From: Streptomyces sp. AJS327
GTDB taxonomy: Bacteria > Actinomycetota > Actinomycetes > Streptomycetales > Streptomycetaceae
Direction of reading: 5' to 3'
Assembly: GCF_013450295.1 (NCBI RefSeq)
Contig: NZ_SKBR01000002.1
Location: 496,001 to 560,000, forward strand
DNA: 64,000 nucleotides
The notes below the pieces were generated by a model. The model had not been told where the DNA came from. It made no database searches and saw only the letters and a program-made list of their open reading frames with translations. This document shows positions 38,226-46,756 of this stretch, in pieces; the stretch's first letter is position 1; each line of letters begins with the position of its first letter. The position numbers and the translations under genes were made by a program.

Positions 38226-41200
38226 CTAGCCGCCGGAGTTCTTGCCACCTGACGACGCTTTACCAGCTCCAACGCCCGCTGTCACGCTGCCGTTTGCTCC
38301 GGAGTCGGCACCGCCCTTCTTGCCGTTGCCCGCGCTGGCGCCGCCGTCTTGGCCGGAAACGGCCGCCGGTGACTCGAATGACTCCAGCGCTTCCAACACA
38401 TCCTGGACACGGGAGATTTCGGCGTTGATGTCCTCCTGGCGCCGTACCAGCAGGTCCAGTTCGCGCTGCCCCGCCTCGACGGTGCGCTCCGCGTCGGCTG
38501 TGGCCTCCGCACGGACGCGCTCCGCCTCCCGCAGGGCCTCGGCCTTGCGCTGCTCGGCCTCCTTCAGCAGACCCTCCGCCTTCTTGACGGCCGAGATCCG
38601 CACCGCGTCCGCCTCCGAACCGGCCTCCTCCTCCAGCTGCTTGGCCCGTTCCTTCGCCTCGGCCAGCTGCTCCTCGGCCGCCTTGACGAGCTTGTCGCAC
38701 CGCTCGCCCGCGAGCTGCATCGCCTCCGAGGACTCCCGGCGGGCCCGCTCGTGCAACTCCTCGACCTCGCGCTCGACCCGGGCGCGCAGCTCCTCCGCCC
38801 GCTCGCGGATCGCCGCCGCGTCACTGCGGGCCTCCTCCAGCATGGTGTCGGAGTCGCCGCGCGCCTTCTCGACGCGTTCGCCGCTCTCCTGCCGGGCCTC
38901 GTTGACCAGCCGCTCGGACTCCACCCGGGCCGCGCCGACCATGGTGTCGGCCTGCTCCTCCGCGGCGGCCTGCACCCGCCGGGCCTCCTCCTGGGCCTCG
39001 GCGACGAGCTGATCGGCCTGCGTGGCGGCGTCCTGACGGCGCTTCGCCGCCTCCTCGCGTGAGCTGTCCGCCAGCCGCTCCGCCTCCGCCCGGACCTGCT
39101 CGGCCTCGGCGCCCGCCTCCGCGACGGTGCGCTCCGCGCGCTCCTTCGCGGCGGCCGTCTCCGCTGCGGCCTCCCGGCGCTGTTCGGCCACCTCCGTCTC
39201 GGCGGCGGTGCGCAGCTCGGCCAGCTCGGCCTCGGCGGCCTCCCGCAGCCCCGCGACGGAGTCGCGCACCTGCTGGGCCTCCTCCTCGCCGGCCGCGACC
39301 AGCTCGGCGGCCCGCCGCTCCGCCTCCGCGACCAGCCGTTCCGCCTCCGTCTGCGCCTCGTCGACCCGCTGTCGGGCGGCGGCCAGCAGCTCCTCGCTCT
39401 GCTCCCGTGCGGTGGTGCGCTCCCGGTGTGCCTCCTCGCGCGCCTCGGCCAGCAGCTCCTCGGCCTCCCGGCGGCGCCGCGCGGCCTCCTCCTGGGCGGC
39501 CGACAGCGCCTCGGCGGCCTCCGCGTTGGTGCGCTCGGCCGCCGCGTCCGCCTCGGCGCGCACCCGGTCCGCGGTCTCCTGCGCCTCGGTGCGCAGCCGC
39601 TCCGCCTCGGAGGCGGCCTCGCTGCGCAGCTGCACGGCGACGGACTCGCCCTCGGCGCGTGCCTGGGAGGCGTCCGCCGCGGCCTCGGTGCGCAGCCGCT
39701 CGGCCTCCTCCTCGGCCTGCTGCTGGAGGGTGCGGAGCCGTTCGGCGGTCTCGTTCCGCTGGCGCTCGGTGTCGGCCCTGGTCTCCTCGCGGAGCGTCTC
39801 GGCCTCGGCCCGGGCCTCCCGCAGTCGCGTCTCCGCCTGGCTGACCTGCTCCTGCGCCTCGGTACGCAGCCGCTCCAGCTCCGCCTCGGCCTCCTCGGCG
39901 CGATCGCGGGCGGTGCGCTCGGCCTCCTCGCGGATCCGGGCCGCGGCCTCGTCCGCCTCGGTACGGGTGACCCCGGCCTGTTCCTCCGCCGCGGTGCGCA
40001 GCTCCTCGGCCTCGGTACGGGCCCGCTCCAGCGCCTCGTCGGCCTGCCGCCGGAGGTTGGTGGCGCGCTCGATGGCCTCGGTACGGACGCGTTCGCTCTC
40101 GCCGCTCGCCTCGTTCCGGGTCTCCTCGGCGTCCGCCTTGGCCTTGGTGAGCAGCTCCTCGGCGCGGGTGGCGGCCTCCTCGATCTGCGCGACGGCGTCC
40201 CGGCGGGCCTCGCCGCGGATCCTCTCGCCCTCCTCGACGGCCTCGGCGCGCAGCGCCTCCGCCTCGCCACGCAACCGCCGTGCCTCCTCCTGGAGTTCGA
40301 CGGTCTTGGCCCGGTACTCCTTGGTGTCGTCCTTCGCGGCGCCCCGGAGCTGCTCGGCGGTGTCGTGGGCCTCGGCGCGCAGCCGGTCGGCCTCCTCCTC
40401 GGCCTCGGCGCGAACCCGCTCGGCCTCCTCGGTGGCGGCGCGGGTGGTGGCCTTCGCCTCCTCGGCGGCCTTGGTGAGGACGTCCTCCGCGGTGCGGGCC
40501 GCCTCGGCGAGCTGGTTCGCCGACTCCTCGGCGGTGGTGGTGCGGGCCTCCTCCTTGGCCTCGGCGATCAGCTGCTCCGCCTCGGCCTTGGTGTCCTCCA
40601 GGAGTCGCTCGGCCTCCGCCTTGAGCGACTCGGACTCCTTGGTGGCCTCGCTGACCACCCGGGCGACCTCGGCCTTGGCGGTGCGGGTGCGCTGCTCGTT
40701 CTCCGACTCGCAGTCCGCGACGAGCCGGGCGATGTTCTCCTCGGCCTCGGCGAGCCGCTCGGCGGCCTGGGTGCGGGCCTCCCGGAGGGCGTCCTCGGCC
40801 TCCCGGGAGCGCTGCTCGGCACGGCGCACCAGGTCGGCGGCCTCGTGGCGGGCGGTGTCCGTCTCGCTGGCGGCGCTGGTCCGCAGCGCCTCGGCGTGTT
40901 CGGTGGCCTCCTGGGCCTGGGCCGTGGCGGAGTTCATCATCCGCTCGGCCTCGGCCCGCGCCCGGCGCAGTACGGCCTCGGCCTCGGCGCGGGCGTGCTC
41001 GGCCTCGGCGGTGAGCCGGTGCCGGGTCTCCTCGGCGACGCGCTGGGCCTCGGTGCGGGCGGCGGTGAGCGACTGGTCGGCCTCGGCGCGGGTCTCCTCC
41101 ATGAGCCGCCGCGCCTGCTGTTCGGTGCGGGCGCGGAGCTGCTCGGCCCAGGCGACGTTCTCGTTGACGTGGTTCTCGACGGTGGAGCGGCGCTCCGCGA

Positions 41201-41591
41201 GTTCCTGGTCGAGCTGCTGGCGGCGGCGGACGGCCTCGGTGTGCAGCTCGGACTCCATACGGGCCTGCTGCTCGGCCCGCTCCTGGAGCAGCCGCTGGGT
41301 CTGGGCGCGGGCGTCGCGCAGCTCCCGTTCGGCGTCGGCGCGCATCTGGTCGGCCTGCATCTGCGCGTTCTGTAGCAGCTGTTCGGCCTGCTGGGAGAGG
41401 TTGTCGTAGCCCGCGGGGCGGGTGGCGAGCGCGCGGCGTGCCTCGTGCAGCTTGGCGCGCAGCACTTCGACCTGGTAGCCGAGGTCGTCGGCGTGGTCGA
41501 CGGCCTTCTCGCGTTCCTTCTTCAGCCGTTCCAGCTCGGCCTCGAACTGCGAGAGGAGGTCGTCAGCCTCGTAGCGGTCGTAGCCCCGCAC
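38226..41591 (-). CDS. scy: Polarity protein Scy (long coiled coil)
   Basis: A 1121-residue protein that is nearly all coiled coil, with a short N-terminal DivIVA-like motif (RGYDRYEADDLLSQFEAELERLKKE) and a Gly/Ser/Lys-rich C-terminal end. Scy organises the hyphal tip polarisome, recruits DivIVA and ParA, and marks new branch sites. The coil is built from long periodic E/A/R-rich repeats rather than plain heptads. From memory the S. coelicolor protein is about 1326 residues, so this copy may have lost repeat units. The GTG at 41591 lacks a strong ribosome-binding site. A 17-bp palindrome lies 48 bp upstream. Confidence 0.92.
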   Translation of the reverse strand: MRGYDRYEADDLLSQFEAELERLKKEREKAVDHADDLGYQVEVLRAKLHEARRALATRPAGYDNLSQQAEQLLQNAQMQADQMRADAERELRDARAQTQRLLQERAEQQARMESELHTEAVRRRQQLDQELAERRSTVENHVNENVAWAEQLRARTEQQARRLMEETRAEADQSLTAARTEAQRVAEETRHRLTAEAEHARAEAEAVLRRARAEAERMMNSATAQAQEATEHAEALRTSAASETDTARHEAADLVRRAEQRSREAEDALREARTQAAERLAEAEENIARLVADCESENEQRTRTAKAEVARVVSEATKESESLKAEAERLLEDTKAEAEQLIAEAKEEARTTTAEESANQLAEAARTAEDVLTKAAEEAKATTRAATEEAERVRAEAEEEADRLRAEAHDTAEQLRGAAKDDTKEYRAKTVELQEEARRLRGEAEALRAEAVEEGERIRGEARRDAVAQIEEAATRAEELLTKAKADAEETRNEASGESERVRTEAIERATNLRRQADEALERARTEAEELRTAAEEQAGVTRTEADEAAARIREEAERTARDRAEEAEAELERLRTEAQEQVSQAETRLREARAEAETLREETRADTERQRNETAERLRTLQQQAEEEAERLRTEAAADASQARAEGESVAVQLRSEAASEAERLRTEAQETADRVRAEADAAAERTNAEAAEALSAAQEEAARRRREAEELLAEAREEAHRERTTAREQSEELLAAARQRVDEAQTEAERLVAEAERRAAELVAAGEEEAQQVRDSVAGLREAAEAELAELRTAAETEVAEQRREAAAETAAAKERAERTVAEAGAEAEQVRAEAERLADSSREEAAKRRQDAATQADQLVAEAQEEARRVQAAAEEQADTMVGAARVESERLVNEARQESGERVEKARGDSDTMLEEARSDAAAIRERAEELRARVEREVEELHERARRESSEAMQLAGERCDKLVKAAEEQLAEAKERAKQLEEEAGSEADAVRISAVKKAEGLLKEAEQRKAEALREAERVRAEATADAERTVEAGQRELDLLVRRQEDINAEISRVQDVLEALESFESPAAVSGQDGGASAGNGKKGGADSGANGSVTAGVGAGKASSGGKNSGG

Positions 41592-41638
41592 TGCGCGGTC
41601 CCATCCGTCCCCTGGTCGTCGTGGAGATGATCCGGAGC

Positions 41639-41655
41639 ACCTTCTCAGAGAAGGT
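41639..41655. promoter_or_regulatory. Perfect 17-bp palindrome upstream of scy
   Basis: ACCTTCTC-A-GAGAAGGT is a perfect inverted repeat 48-64 bp before the scy start codon. It is a good candidate operator, or a hairpin in the scy leader. Confidence 0.5.
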
Positions 41656-42624
41656 CTGTGGAGATGGCCCTCCCGGAAATGGTGTCAGATCATCGGCGGA
41701 ACGTGGGCCGAGCCCCGGCACGGGCCTCCAGCCCGGAGCTCTCAGGAGGAACTGAGGGCCCGCCCCGGCCGAGTGGCCACTCTACCGGGCGGAGAAGCGG
41801 GCGTCAGGGGGCCGCATCCGTGGGCTGCCGGTGACCGATCGGCGTGCGCGGTGTGACGGGGGTGTGTGGCTGGGGCGATCGAGCGGTGCGGAGCGGCGCC
41901 GGGTGGTGGTACGGGAGGGGCGCGGGAGGCCGCCGCGCCCCCGGAATCCGGCCGCCGAACCGCTCCGGAACGGTTGCGGGGCCGAGGGAAGCGCCCCGGA
42001 GCCGCCGCCGAACCGGCCGCCGCGTCCGCCGGGTCGCCGCTCTCGGACGAGGGTGGAGGAAGGAGACGGGGCGAGGGTCGGGGGCGGGTGCGCGACCCGT
42101 CTGGACGGCGTGGGCCACCGGCGCGGACGCCGCACGGACTGCCACCGCGAGCCGGTACGGAAGGGGGCGAAACGGTGCTATCCACCGGAAACCGGTGAAT
42201 AGCGATATGACCTACCGTGAACAGCGTCGAAGCGGAGCGAAGTGCTACGAACCTGACACATCGGGAGGTCTTCCCCGGTCGCTCGACCCACTGGACCCGC
42301 TCAACTGGCCGGGCTGGAGGGCCCGTCGGAGCGTCCGAGGACGGGGAGGGCGGGGGAGGTGGGAAGGCGGACGGGTAGCGGAGGGGGCGGGGGCCCCTCC
42401 TGGTGTCCGTGGTCCGGGGCCTCGGCGGCGCCGGGGCCCGTGGGCGGGTCCTCCGTGTTGGCCCGTGGGTCCCCTACCCGTCGTGTCCGTCCTGCCCGTG
42501 GGTCCGTCGGTCTCCGGGGGCTCGGTGGCCCCCGGGGCTCTCGGACCCTCCGGGATTGCGGGTTGTGGGGTCGGCGTGACGGCGTGACGGCGTTAGGGGG
42601 CTGCTGGGCTACTGGCCGCGGTGG
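41656..42624. other. Nearly 1-kb non-coding region upstream of scy
   Basis: I find no supported gene here, although several GC-biased frames are open. The region holds the scy promoter side, an A/T-richer island with an inverted repeat at 42177-42203, and the downstream region of the epimerase gene. Confidence 0.5.
42177..42203. promoter_or_regulatory. Inverted repeat in the scy upstream region
   Basis: GCTATCCACCGG and CCGGTGAATAGC form a 12-bp inverted repeat with one mismatch around AAA, inside a local A/T-richer island. It could be an operator or the terminator of the epimerase gene 420 bp away. Confidence 0.4.
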
Positions 42625-43065
42625 TCAGTGCCCGGCGCTGTCCGGGGCGGCGGCGGTGACCAGCTCGGTGAGGACGCCGTGGCAGTCCTTCGGGTGGAGG
42701 AAGGTGATGCGGGAGTCCATGGAGCCGCGCCGTGGCTGTTCGTAGAGGACGCGGACGCCCTTGTCCCGGATGGCTTCCGAGTCGGTGTCGACGTCCGCGG
42801 TGCCGAAGGCGATGTGGTGCACGCCCTCGCCGTTCTTGGCCAGCCACTTGGCGACGGTGGAGTCCTCGCGGACCGGCTCCAGCAGCTGGAGGTAGGAGGA
42901 GCCGCCGTCGTCCGTGCCGTTGATCCGGAGCATGGCTTCCCGGACGCCCTGTTCCTCGTTGATCTCGGTGTGGAACACCTCGAAACCGTAGGTGGCGGAG
43001 TAGAACTCGACGGTCTTGTCGAGGTCGAAGCAGGCGATCCCGATGTGGTCGATGCGCGTCAGCAT
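42625..43065 (-). CDS. mce: Methylmalonyl-CoA epimerase
   Basis: A 146-residue glyoxalase-fold enzyme that interconverts (2R)- and (2S)-methylmalonyl-CoA. Metal ligands lie in MLTRIDHIGIACFDLD (His), LQLLEPVR (Glu/Gln region) and GVHHIAFGT (His). The remaining signature is SRITFLHPKDCHGVLTELV. It is divergent from the thiolase gene, with a 132-bp shared promoter region. The enzyme links the B12-dependent mutase pathway to propionyl-CoA carboxylation and polyketide extender supply. Confidence 0.93.
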   Translation of the reverse strand: MLTRIDHIGIACFDLDKTVEFYSATYGFEVFHTEINEEQGVREAMLRINGTDDGGSSYLQLLEPVREDSTVAKWLAKNGEGVHHIAFGTADVDTDSEAIRDKGVRVLYEQPRRGSMDSRITFLHPKDCHGVLTELVTAAAPDSAGH

Positions 43066-43169
43066 GGAGGTATCCCACCGTTCGGGCCGCGGTTACGCAA
43101 CGTGCGCACGGTCACACCGGCCGGGCAGTGACCCTCGCCTCCGCCGCTCAGTACATTGGCGATAACCCT

Positions 43170-43181
43170 CGTTAACCTCCG
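43170..43181 (+). promoter_or_regulatory. CGTTAACCTCCG motif shared with the dehydrogenase promoter
   Basis: Identical over 12 bp to 23894-23905. It lies 16 bp before the thiolase ATG and overlaps the purine-rich ribosome-binding region only at its 3' end. Confidence 0.35.
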
Positions 43182-43197
43182 GTGGGAAGGATCCTCC

Positions 43198-44418
43198 ATG
43201 ACGGGCACGTCCAGCAGCTCCAGCTCCGCGGCCCCCGCGGCCTCCTCGGTGATCGTCGCCGGCGCCCGTACGCCGATGGGCAGACTGCTCGGCTCGCTGG
43301 CCCCCTTCTCCGGCGCGGACCTGGGCGGATTCGCCATCAAGGCGGCCCTGGAGCGGGCGGGCGTCGGTGGTGACCAGGTCGAGTACGTGATCATGGGCCA
43401 GGTGCTCCAGGCCGGCGCGGGGCAGATCCCCGCGCGGCAGGCGGCGGTGAAGGCGGGGATTCCCCTGAGCGTGCCGGCGCTCACGGTGAACAAGGTCTGC
43501 CTGTCCGGTCTGGACGCCATCGCGCTCGCCGACCAGCTCGTGCGGGCCGGTGAGTTCGACATCGTGGTGGCCGGTGGTCAGGAGTCGATGACCAACGCGC
43601 CGCACCTGCTGCCCAAGTCCCGCGCCGGGTACAAGTACGGCGCCGTCGAGATGCTGGACTGCATGGCGCACGACGGTCTGACGGACGCCTTCGAGAACGT
43701 CGCGATGGGCGAGTCGACCGAGCGGCACAACACCCGGCTGGGCCTCGGGCGCGCGGAGCAGGACGAGATCGCGGCGCGTTCGCACCAGCGGGCGGCGGCG
43801 GCCCAGCGGGCCGGTCTCTTCGAGGCCGAGATCACTCCGGTGGAGATCCCGCGGCGCAAGGGCGACCCGGTGGTGTTCGCGGAGGACGAGGGGATCCGGG
43901 CCGACACCACCACGGAGACGCTGGCGAAGCTGCGCCCGGCCTTCGCGAAGGACGGCAGCATCACGGCGGGCTCCGCCTCGCAGATCTCGGACGGCGCCGC
44001 GGCGGTCGTGGTGATGAGCCGTGCGAAGGCCGAGGAGCTGGGTGTGGAGTGGATCGCGGAGATCGGCGCGCACGGCAACGTCGCCGGCCCGGACAACTCG
44101 CTCCAGTCGCAGCCCTCCAACGCGATCCAGCACGCGCTGAAGAAGCAGGGGCTGAGCGTCGGGGACCTCGACCTGATCGAGATCAACGAGGCGTTCGCGG
44201 CGGTCGCCGCGCAGTCAACGAAGGACCTGGGCGCCGACCCTGAAAAGGTGAACGTCAACGGCGGCGCGATCGCGCTGGGGCACCCGATCGGCATGTCCGG
44301 TGCCCGTATCGTGCTGCACCTCGCGCTGGAGCTGCGGCGGCGTGGCGGCGGTGTCGGTGCCGCGGCGCTCTGCGGCGGTGGCGGGCAGGGCGACGCGCTC
44401 ATCGTCCGGGTCCCGTAG
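43198..44418 (+). CDS. Acetyl-CoA C-acetyltransferase (thiolase)
   Basis: A 406-residue degradative/biosynthetic thiolase that condenses or cleaves acetoacetyl-CoA. The acyl-enzyme cysteine is C101 in [12 protein letters not shown]; the C-terminal active-site elements are [17 protein letters not shown] (His) and [14 protein letters not shown] (second Cys). ATG at 43198 follows GGGAAGG; the first 15 residues are a Ser/Ala-rich extension before [12 protein letters not shown]. It acts with 3-hydroxybutyryl-CoA dehydrogenase. meaB follows on the same strand. Confidence 0.94.
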   Translation: MTGTSSSSSSAAPAASSVIVAGARTPMGRLLGSLAPFSGADLGGFAIKAALERAGVGGDQVEYVIMGQVLQAGAGQIPARQAAVKAGIPLSVPALTVNKVCLSGLDAIALADQLVRAGEFDIVVAGGQESMTNAPHLLPKSRAGYKYGAVEMLDCMAHDGLTDAFENVAMGESTERHNTRLGLGRAEQDEIAARSHQRAAAAQRAGLFEAEITPVEIPRRKGDPVVFAEDEGIRADTTTETLAKLRPAFAKDGSITAGSASQISDGAAAVVVMSRAKAEELGVEWIAEIGAHGNVAGPDNSLQSQPSNAIQHALKKQGLSVGDLDLIEINEAFAAVAAQSTKDLGADPEKVNVNGGAIALGHPIGMSGARIVLHLALELRRRGGGVGAAALCGGGGQGDALIVRVP

Positions 44419-44594
44419 GACGGATCGCGGGCCCGTGGAACGGATCCCGCGCGCCGGGGGGTCGTGGCGTCGTGTGGGCGTCAGGCGGTGGCGCGTCAGG
44501 CGGTGGCGCCGGTGGCGTGGTGAGGTCCGGTGACCCGGGCCCGGGCCGAGTGTGAGCAGTGGATATCCGACGTGATCAGAGGAGCCGAGCGGAG

Positions 44595-45581
44595 ATGCCC
44601 GTGGACATCGCAGCCCTCGTCGAGCAGGCGGCCGAGGGGCGGCCCCGGGCCGTCGCCCGGCTGATCTCCCTGGTGGAGGGGGCCTCACCGCAGCTGCGCG
44701 AGGTGATGGCGGCGCTGGCGCCCCGCTGCGGGAACGCCTACGTGGTGGGCCTGACCGGCTCGCCCGGGGTGGGCAAGTCCACCTCGACCTCGGCGCTGGT
44801 CAGCGCCTACCGGCGGGCGGGGCGCCGGGTCGGCGTGCTCGCCGTCGACCCGTCCTCGCCGTTCTCCGGCGGGGCGCTCCTCGGCGACCGGGTCCGGATG
44901 GGTGAGCACGCCTCCGACCCGGGCGTCTACATCCGCTCGATGGCGACCCGGGGGCACCTCGGCGGGCTGGCCTGGGCCGCGCCGCAGGCGATCCGGGTGC
45001 TGGACGCGGCGGGGTGTGACGTCGTCCTGGTGGAGACGGTCGGCGTGGGGCAGTCCGAGGTGGACATCGCCGGGCAGGCCGACACCAGCGTGGTGCTGCT
45101 GGCCCCCGGTATGGGCGACGGCATCCAGGCCGCCAAGGCGGGAATCCTGGAGATCGGTGACGTGTACGTCGTCAACAAGGCCGACCGGGACGGCGCGGAC
45201 GCCACCGTGCGGGAGCTGAACCACATGCTCGGGCTGGGGGAGGCGCGCGCCCCCGGCGACTGGCGGCCGCCGATCGTGAAGACCGTCGCCGCGCGCGGGG
45301 AGGGGCTGGACGAGGTCGTGGAGGCGCTGGAGAAGCACCACGGCTGGATGGCGGAGCGCGGGGCGCTCGCCGAACGCCGTACCCGGCGGGCCGCCCGCGA
45401 GATCGAGACGATCGCGGTGACCGCGCTGCGCGAGCGCATCGGGGAACTCCACGGCGGACAGCGGCTCGACGCGCTCGCGGCGCGGGTGACCGCGGGCACG
45501 CTCGACCCCTACGCGGCCGCCGACGAACTGGTCGAGGGCGTCACCGAGGTCCACACCGGCCTCCCCGGGACGGCCGGCTGA
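44595..45581 (+). CDS. meaB: MeaB-type GTPase, chaperone of B12-dependent acyl-CoA mutases
   Basis: A 328-residue G3E GTPase. The P-loop GSPGVGKS is at residues 55-62. Further motifs are VLAVDPSSPFSGGALLGDRVRM, the ETVGVGQSEVDIA Walker B region and VVNKADRDGA (NKxD). MeaB gates adenosylcobalamin loading and protects acyl-CoA mutases from inactivation. The ATG at 44595 gives MPVDIAALVEQ; GAGGAG lies upstream. The client could be the isobutyryl-CoA mutase encoded at 53.8 kb or a methylmalonyl-CoA mutase elsewhere. Confidence 0.94.
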   Translation: MPVDIAALVEQAAEGRPRAVARLISLVEGASPQLREVMAALAPRCGNAYVVGLTGSPGVGKSTSTSALVSAYRRAGRRVGVLAVDPSSPFSGGALLGDRVRMGEHASDPGVYIRSMATRGHLGGLAWAAPQAIRVLDAAGCDVVLVETVGVGQSEVDIAGQADTSVVLLAPGMGDGIQAAKAGILEIGDVYVVNKADRDGADATVRELNHMLGLGEARAPGDWRPPIVKTVAARGEGLDEVVEALEKHHGWMAERGALAERRTRRAAREIETIAVTALRERIGELHGGQRLDALAARVTAGTLDPYAAADELVEGVTEVHTGLPGTAG

Positions 45582-45725
45582 CGCGGCGCTGAGCGGACCC
45601 GTCCTCGCTGCCCGCCGTCGGCCGGGCCGGGCGGGACCGGGCTGCGCCCGTCGTCAACAGACGTACGCCCCACCGCCGTTGGGCGATGGGGCGCGGGGGC
45701 GGGCGGGTGCCGCCGGATGTGGGGC

Positions 45726-45830
45726 GCGGGCCGGGCACCGGGAGGCCCGGCCCGCGCCGCCGGAGGTGTGCGGGGACGCGCACCTCCGGGGGAAGGCCGC
45801 TCCGGGCACGCACGACCGTGCCCGGAGCGG
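45726..45830. terminator. Three stacked hairpins between meaB and the PepSY gene
   Basis: Hairpin 1: GCGGGCCGGGC (45726-45736) with 45745-45755. Hairpin 2: CCGGAGGTG (45760-45768) with 45781-45789. Hairpin 3: CCGCTCCGGGCACG (45797-45810) with 45817-45830. All are perfect stems. The third lies 6 bp from the PepSY stop and serves the minus strand; the first probably serves meaB. Confidence 0.75.
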
Positions 45831-45835
45831 TCCGC

Positions 45836-46633
45836 TCAGTCGTCCCGGTCGTCGTCCTGATCGTCCCGGTCGTCGTCGCGGTCGTCCGCGTCGTCGTCCC
45901 GGTCGTCCCGGTCATCGTCGTCCTGGTCGTCGTCGCGGTCGGTGTCCTGCTGGACCTGGCCGGAGCGGGCGTCGACGGTCAGTTCGCGCTCGGCGCCGTC
46001 CTTCCCGGCCGTCTCCACCTCCCAGGTCAGCGCGCCGTCGTCGGTGTCCAGGTCGACGGAGGTGACCACCGCGCCGCCGGAGGCCGCGCGCTCGGCCGCC
46101 TGGGAGGCGCTGATCGCGAGGCCGCGAACGGTGCTCGGGCGCACGTCGTCGTCGCCGTCGTCGTCCCGCTTCTCGGCGAGGACCTTGCCGCTCCTGGCGT
46201 CCAGCGTGATCTCGTACCAGGTGCCCTTCGTGCTCAGCACGTCGGCCTCCCAGACGAGGCCGTTCCGGCCGCCGTCCCCGTCGCCGCCGTCGTCGTCGAG
46301 GTCGAGTTCGGTGACGTGGCCGGGCACCTTCTCCAGCGCGGCGCTGGCGGCCTCCCCGGCGCTGATCACGCCCTTCCCGCGCGCGGCGGACGCGTCATCC
46401 CGGTCATCGCGGTCATCCCGGTCGTCCCCGTCGCGGTCGTCCCGGTCGTCGTCCCGGTCATCCCGGTCGTCCCGGTCATCGTCCCGGTCGTCGTCCTTGC
46501 CGTCCTCGGTGACGACCGGGGCGCTGCTCCCGGAGCCTCCGCCGTCCGACCCCACGGCGGCCACGGCCGTGGCCGTGCCGCCCGCGATCAGGGCTCCTGC
46601 TGCGACGGTCGCGATGACGATCTTCCGCTTCAT
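45836..46633 (-). CDS. Exported PepSY-domain protein with Asp/Arg repeats
   Basis: A 265-residue protein with a signal peptide (MKRKIVIATVAAGALIAGGTATAVAAVG). A low-complexity D-D-R-D tract spans residues 46-80, two PepSY domains follow (about 90-155 and 172-228, each ending LDARSGKV or VDARSGQV), and a second Asp/Arg tract spans 231-265. PepSY proteins bind metals or inhibit peptidases outside the cell. It is divergent from an OmpR-type two-component system whose kinase carries a similar Asp/Arg tract in its sensor domain. ATG at 46633 is chosen for the signal peptide. Confidence 0.85.
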   Translation of the reverse strand: MKRKIVIATVAAGALIAGGTATAVAAVGSDGGGSGSSAPVVTEDGKDDDRDDDRDDRDDRDDDRDDRDGDDRDDRDDRDDASAARGKGVISAGEAASAALEKVPGHVTELDLDDDGGDGDGGRNGLVWEADVLSTKGTWYEITLDARSGKVLAEKRDDDGDDDVRPSTVRGLAISASQAAERAASGGAVVTSVDLDTDDGALTWEVETAGKDGAERELTVDARSGQVQQDTDRDDDQDDDDRDDRDDDADDRDDDRDDQDDDRDD

Positions 46634-46696
46634 GGTGTCCGCTCTCCGGGTGCTCGGGGGCTGTCGTTCGATGGTCACCACCCTGGACCGCGGATG

Positions 46697-46734
46697 CTGA
46701 AGGGAAGCTGAAGGAGCCTGAAGGGGGCTTCAGG
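46697..46734. promoter_or_regulatory. Direct-repeat operator between the PepSY gene and the response regulator
   Basis: CTGAAGG occurs at 46697, 46708 and 46718, so the copies are 11 and 10 bp apart, followed by the inverted copy CTTCAGG at 46728-46734. Helically phased direct repeats are the usual binding sites of OmpR/PhoB regulators. They lie in the 123-bp divergent promoter region. Confidence 0.65.
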
Positions 46735-46756
46735 AACCGTCTGACAGGCTGACCGT

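Noticed and set aside
39127..41409. Very long open frame (over 700 codons) on the plus strand opposite scy
   Set aside because: It is a shadow of the E/A/R-rich coiled-coil gene on the minus strand; the translation is Ser/Ala/Arg-rich repeats with no domain, and the minus-strand product is clearly Scy.
41831..42587. Plus-strand open frames upstream of scy
   Set aside because: Three overlapping frames of Arg/Gly/Pro-rich sequence without motifs; no start signal. I treat the region as non-coding, though a small gene cannot be excluded.
45836..46700. Plus-strand open frames of repeated Val/Pro or Ser/Arg across the PepSY gene
   Set aside because: They are the antisense reading of the Asp/Arg repeats; the minus-strand frame has a signal peptide and two PepSY domains.
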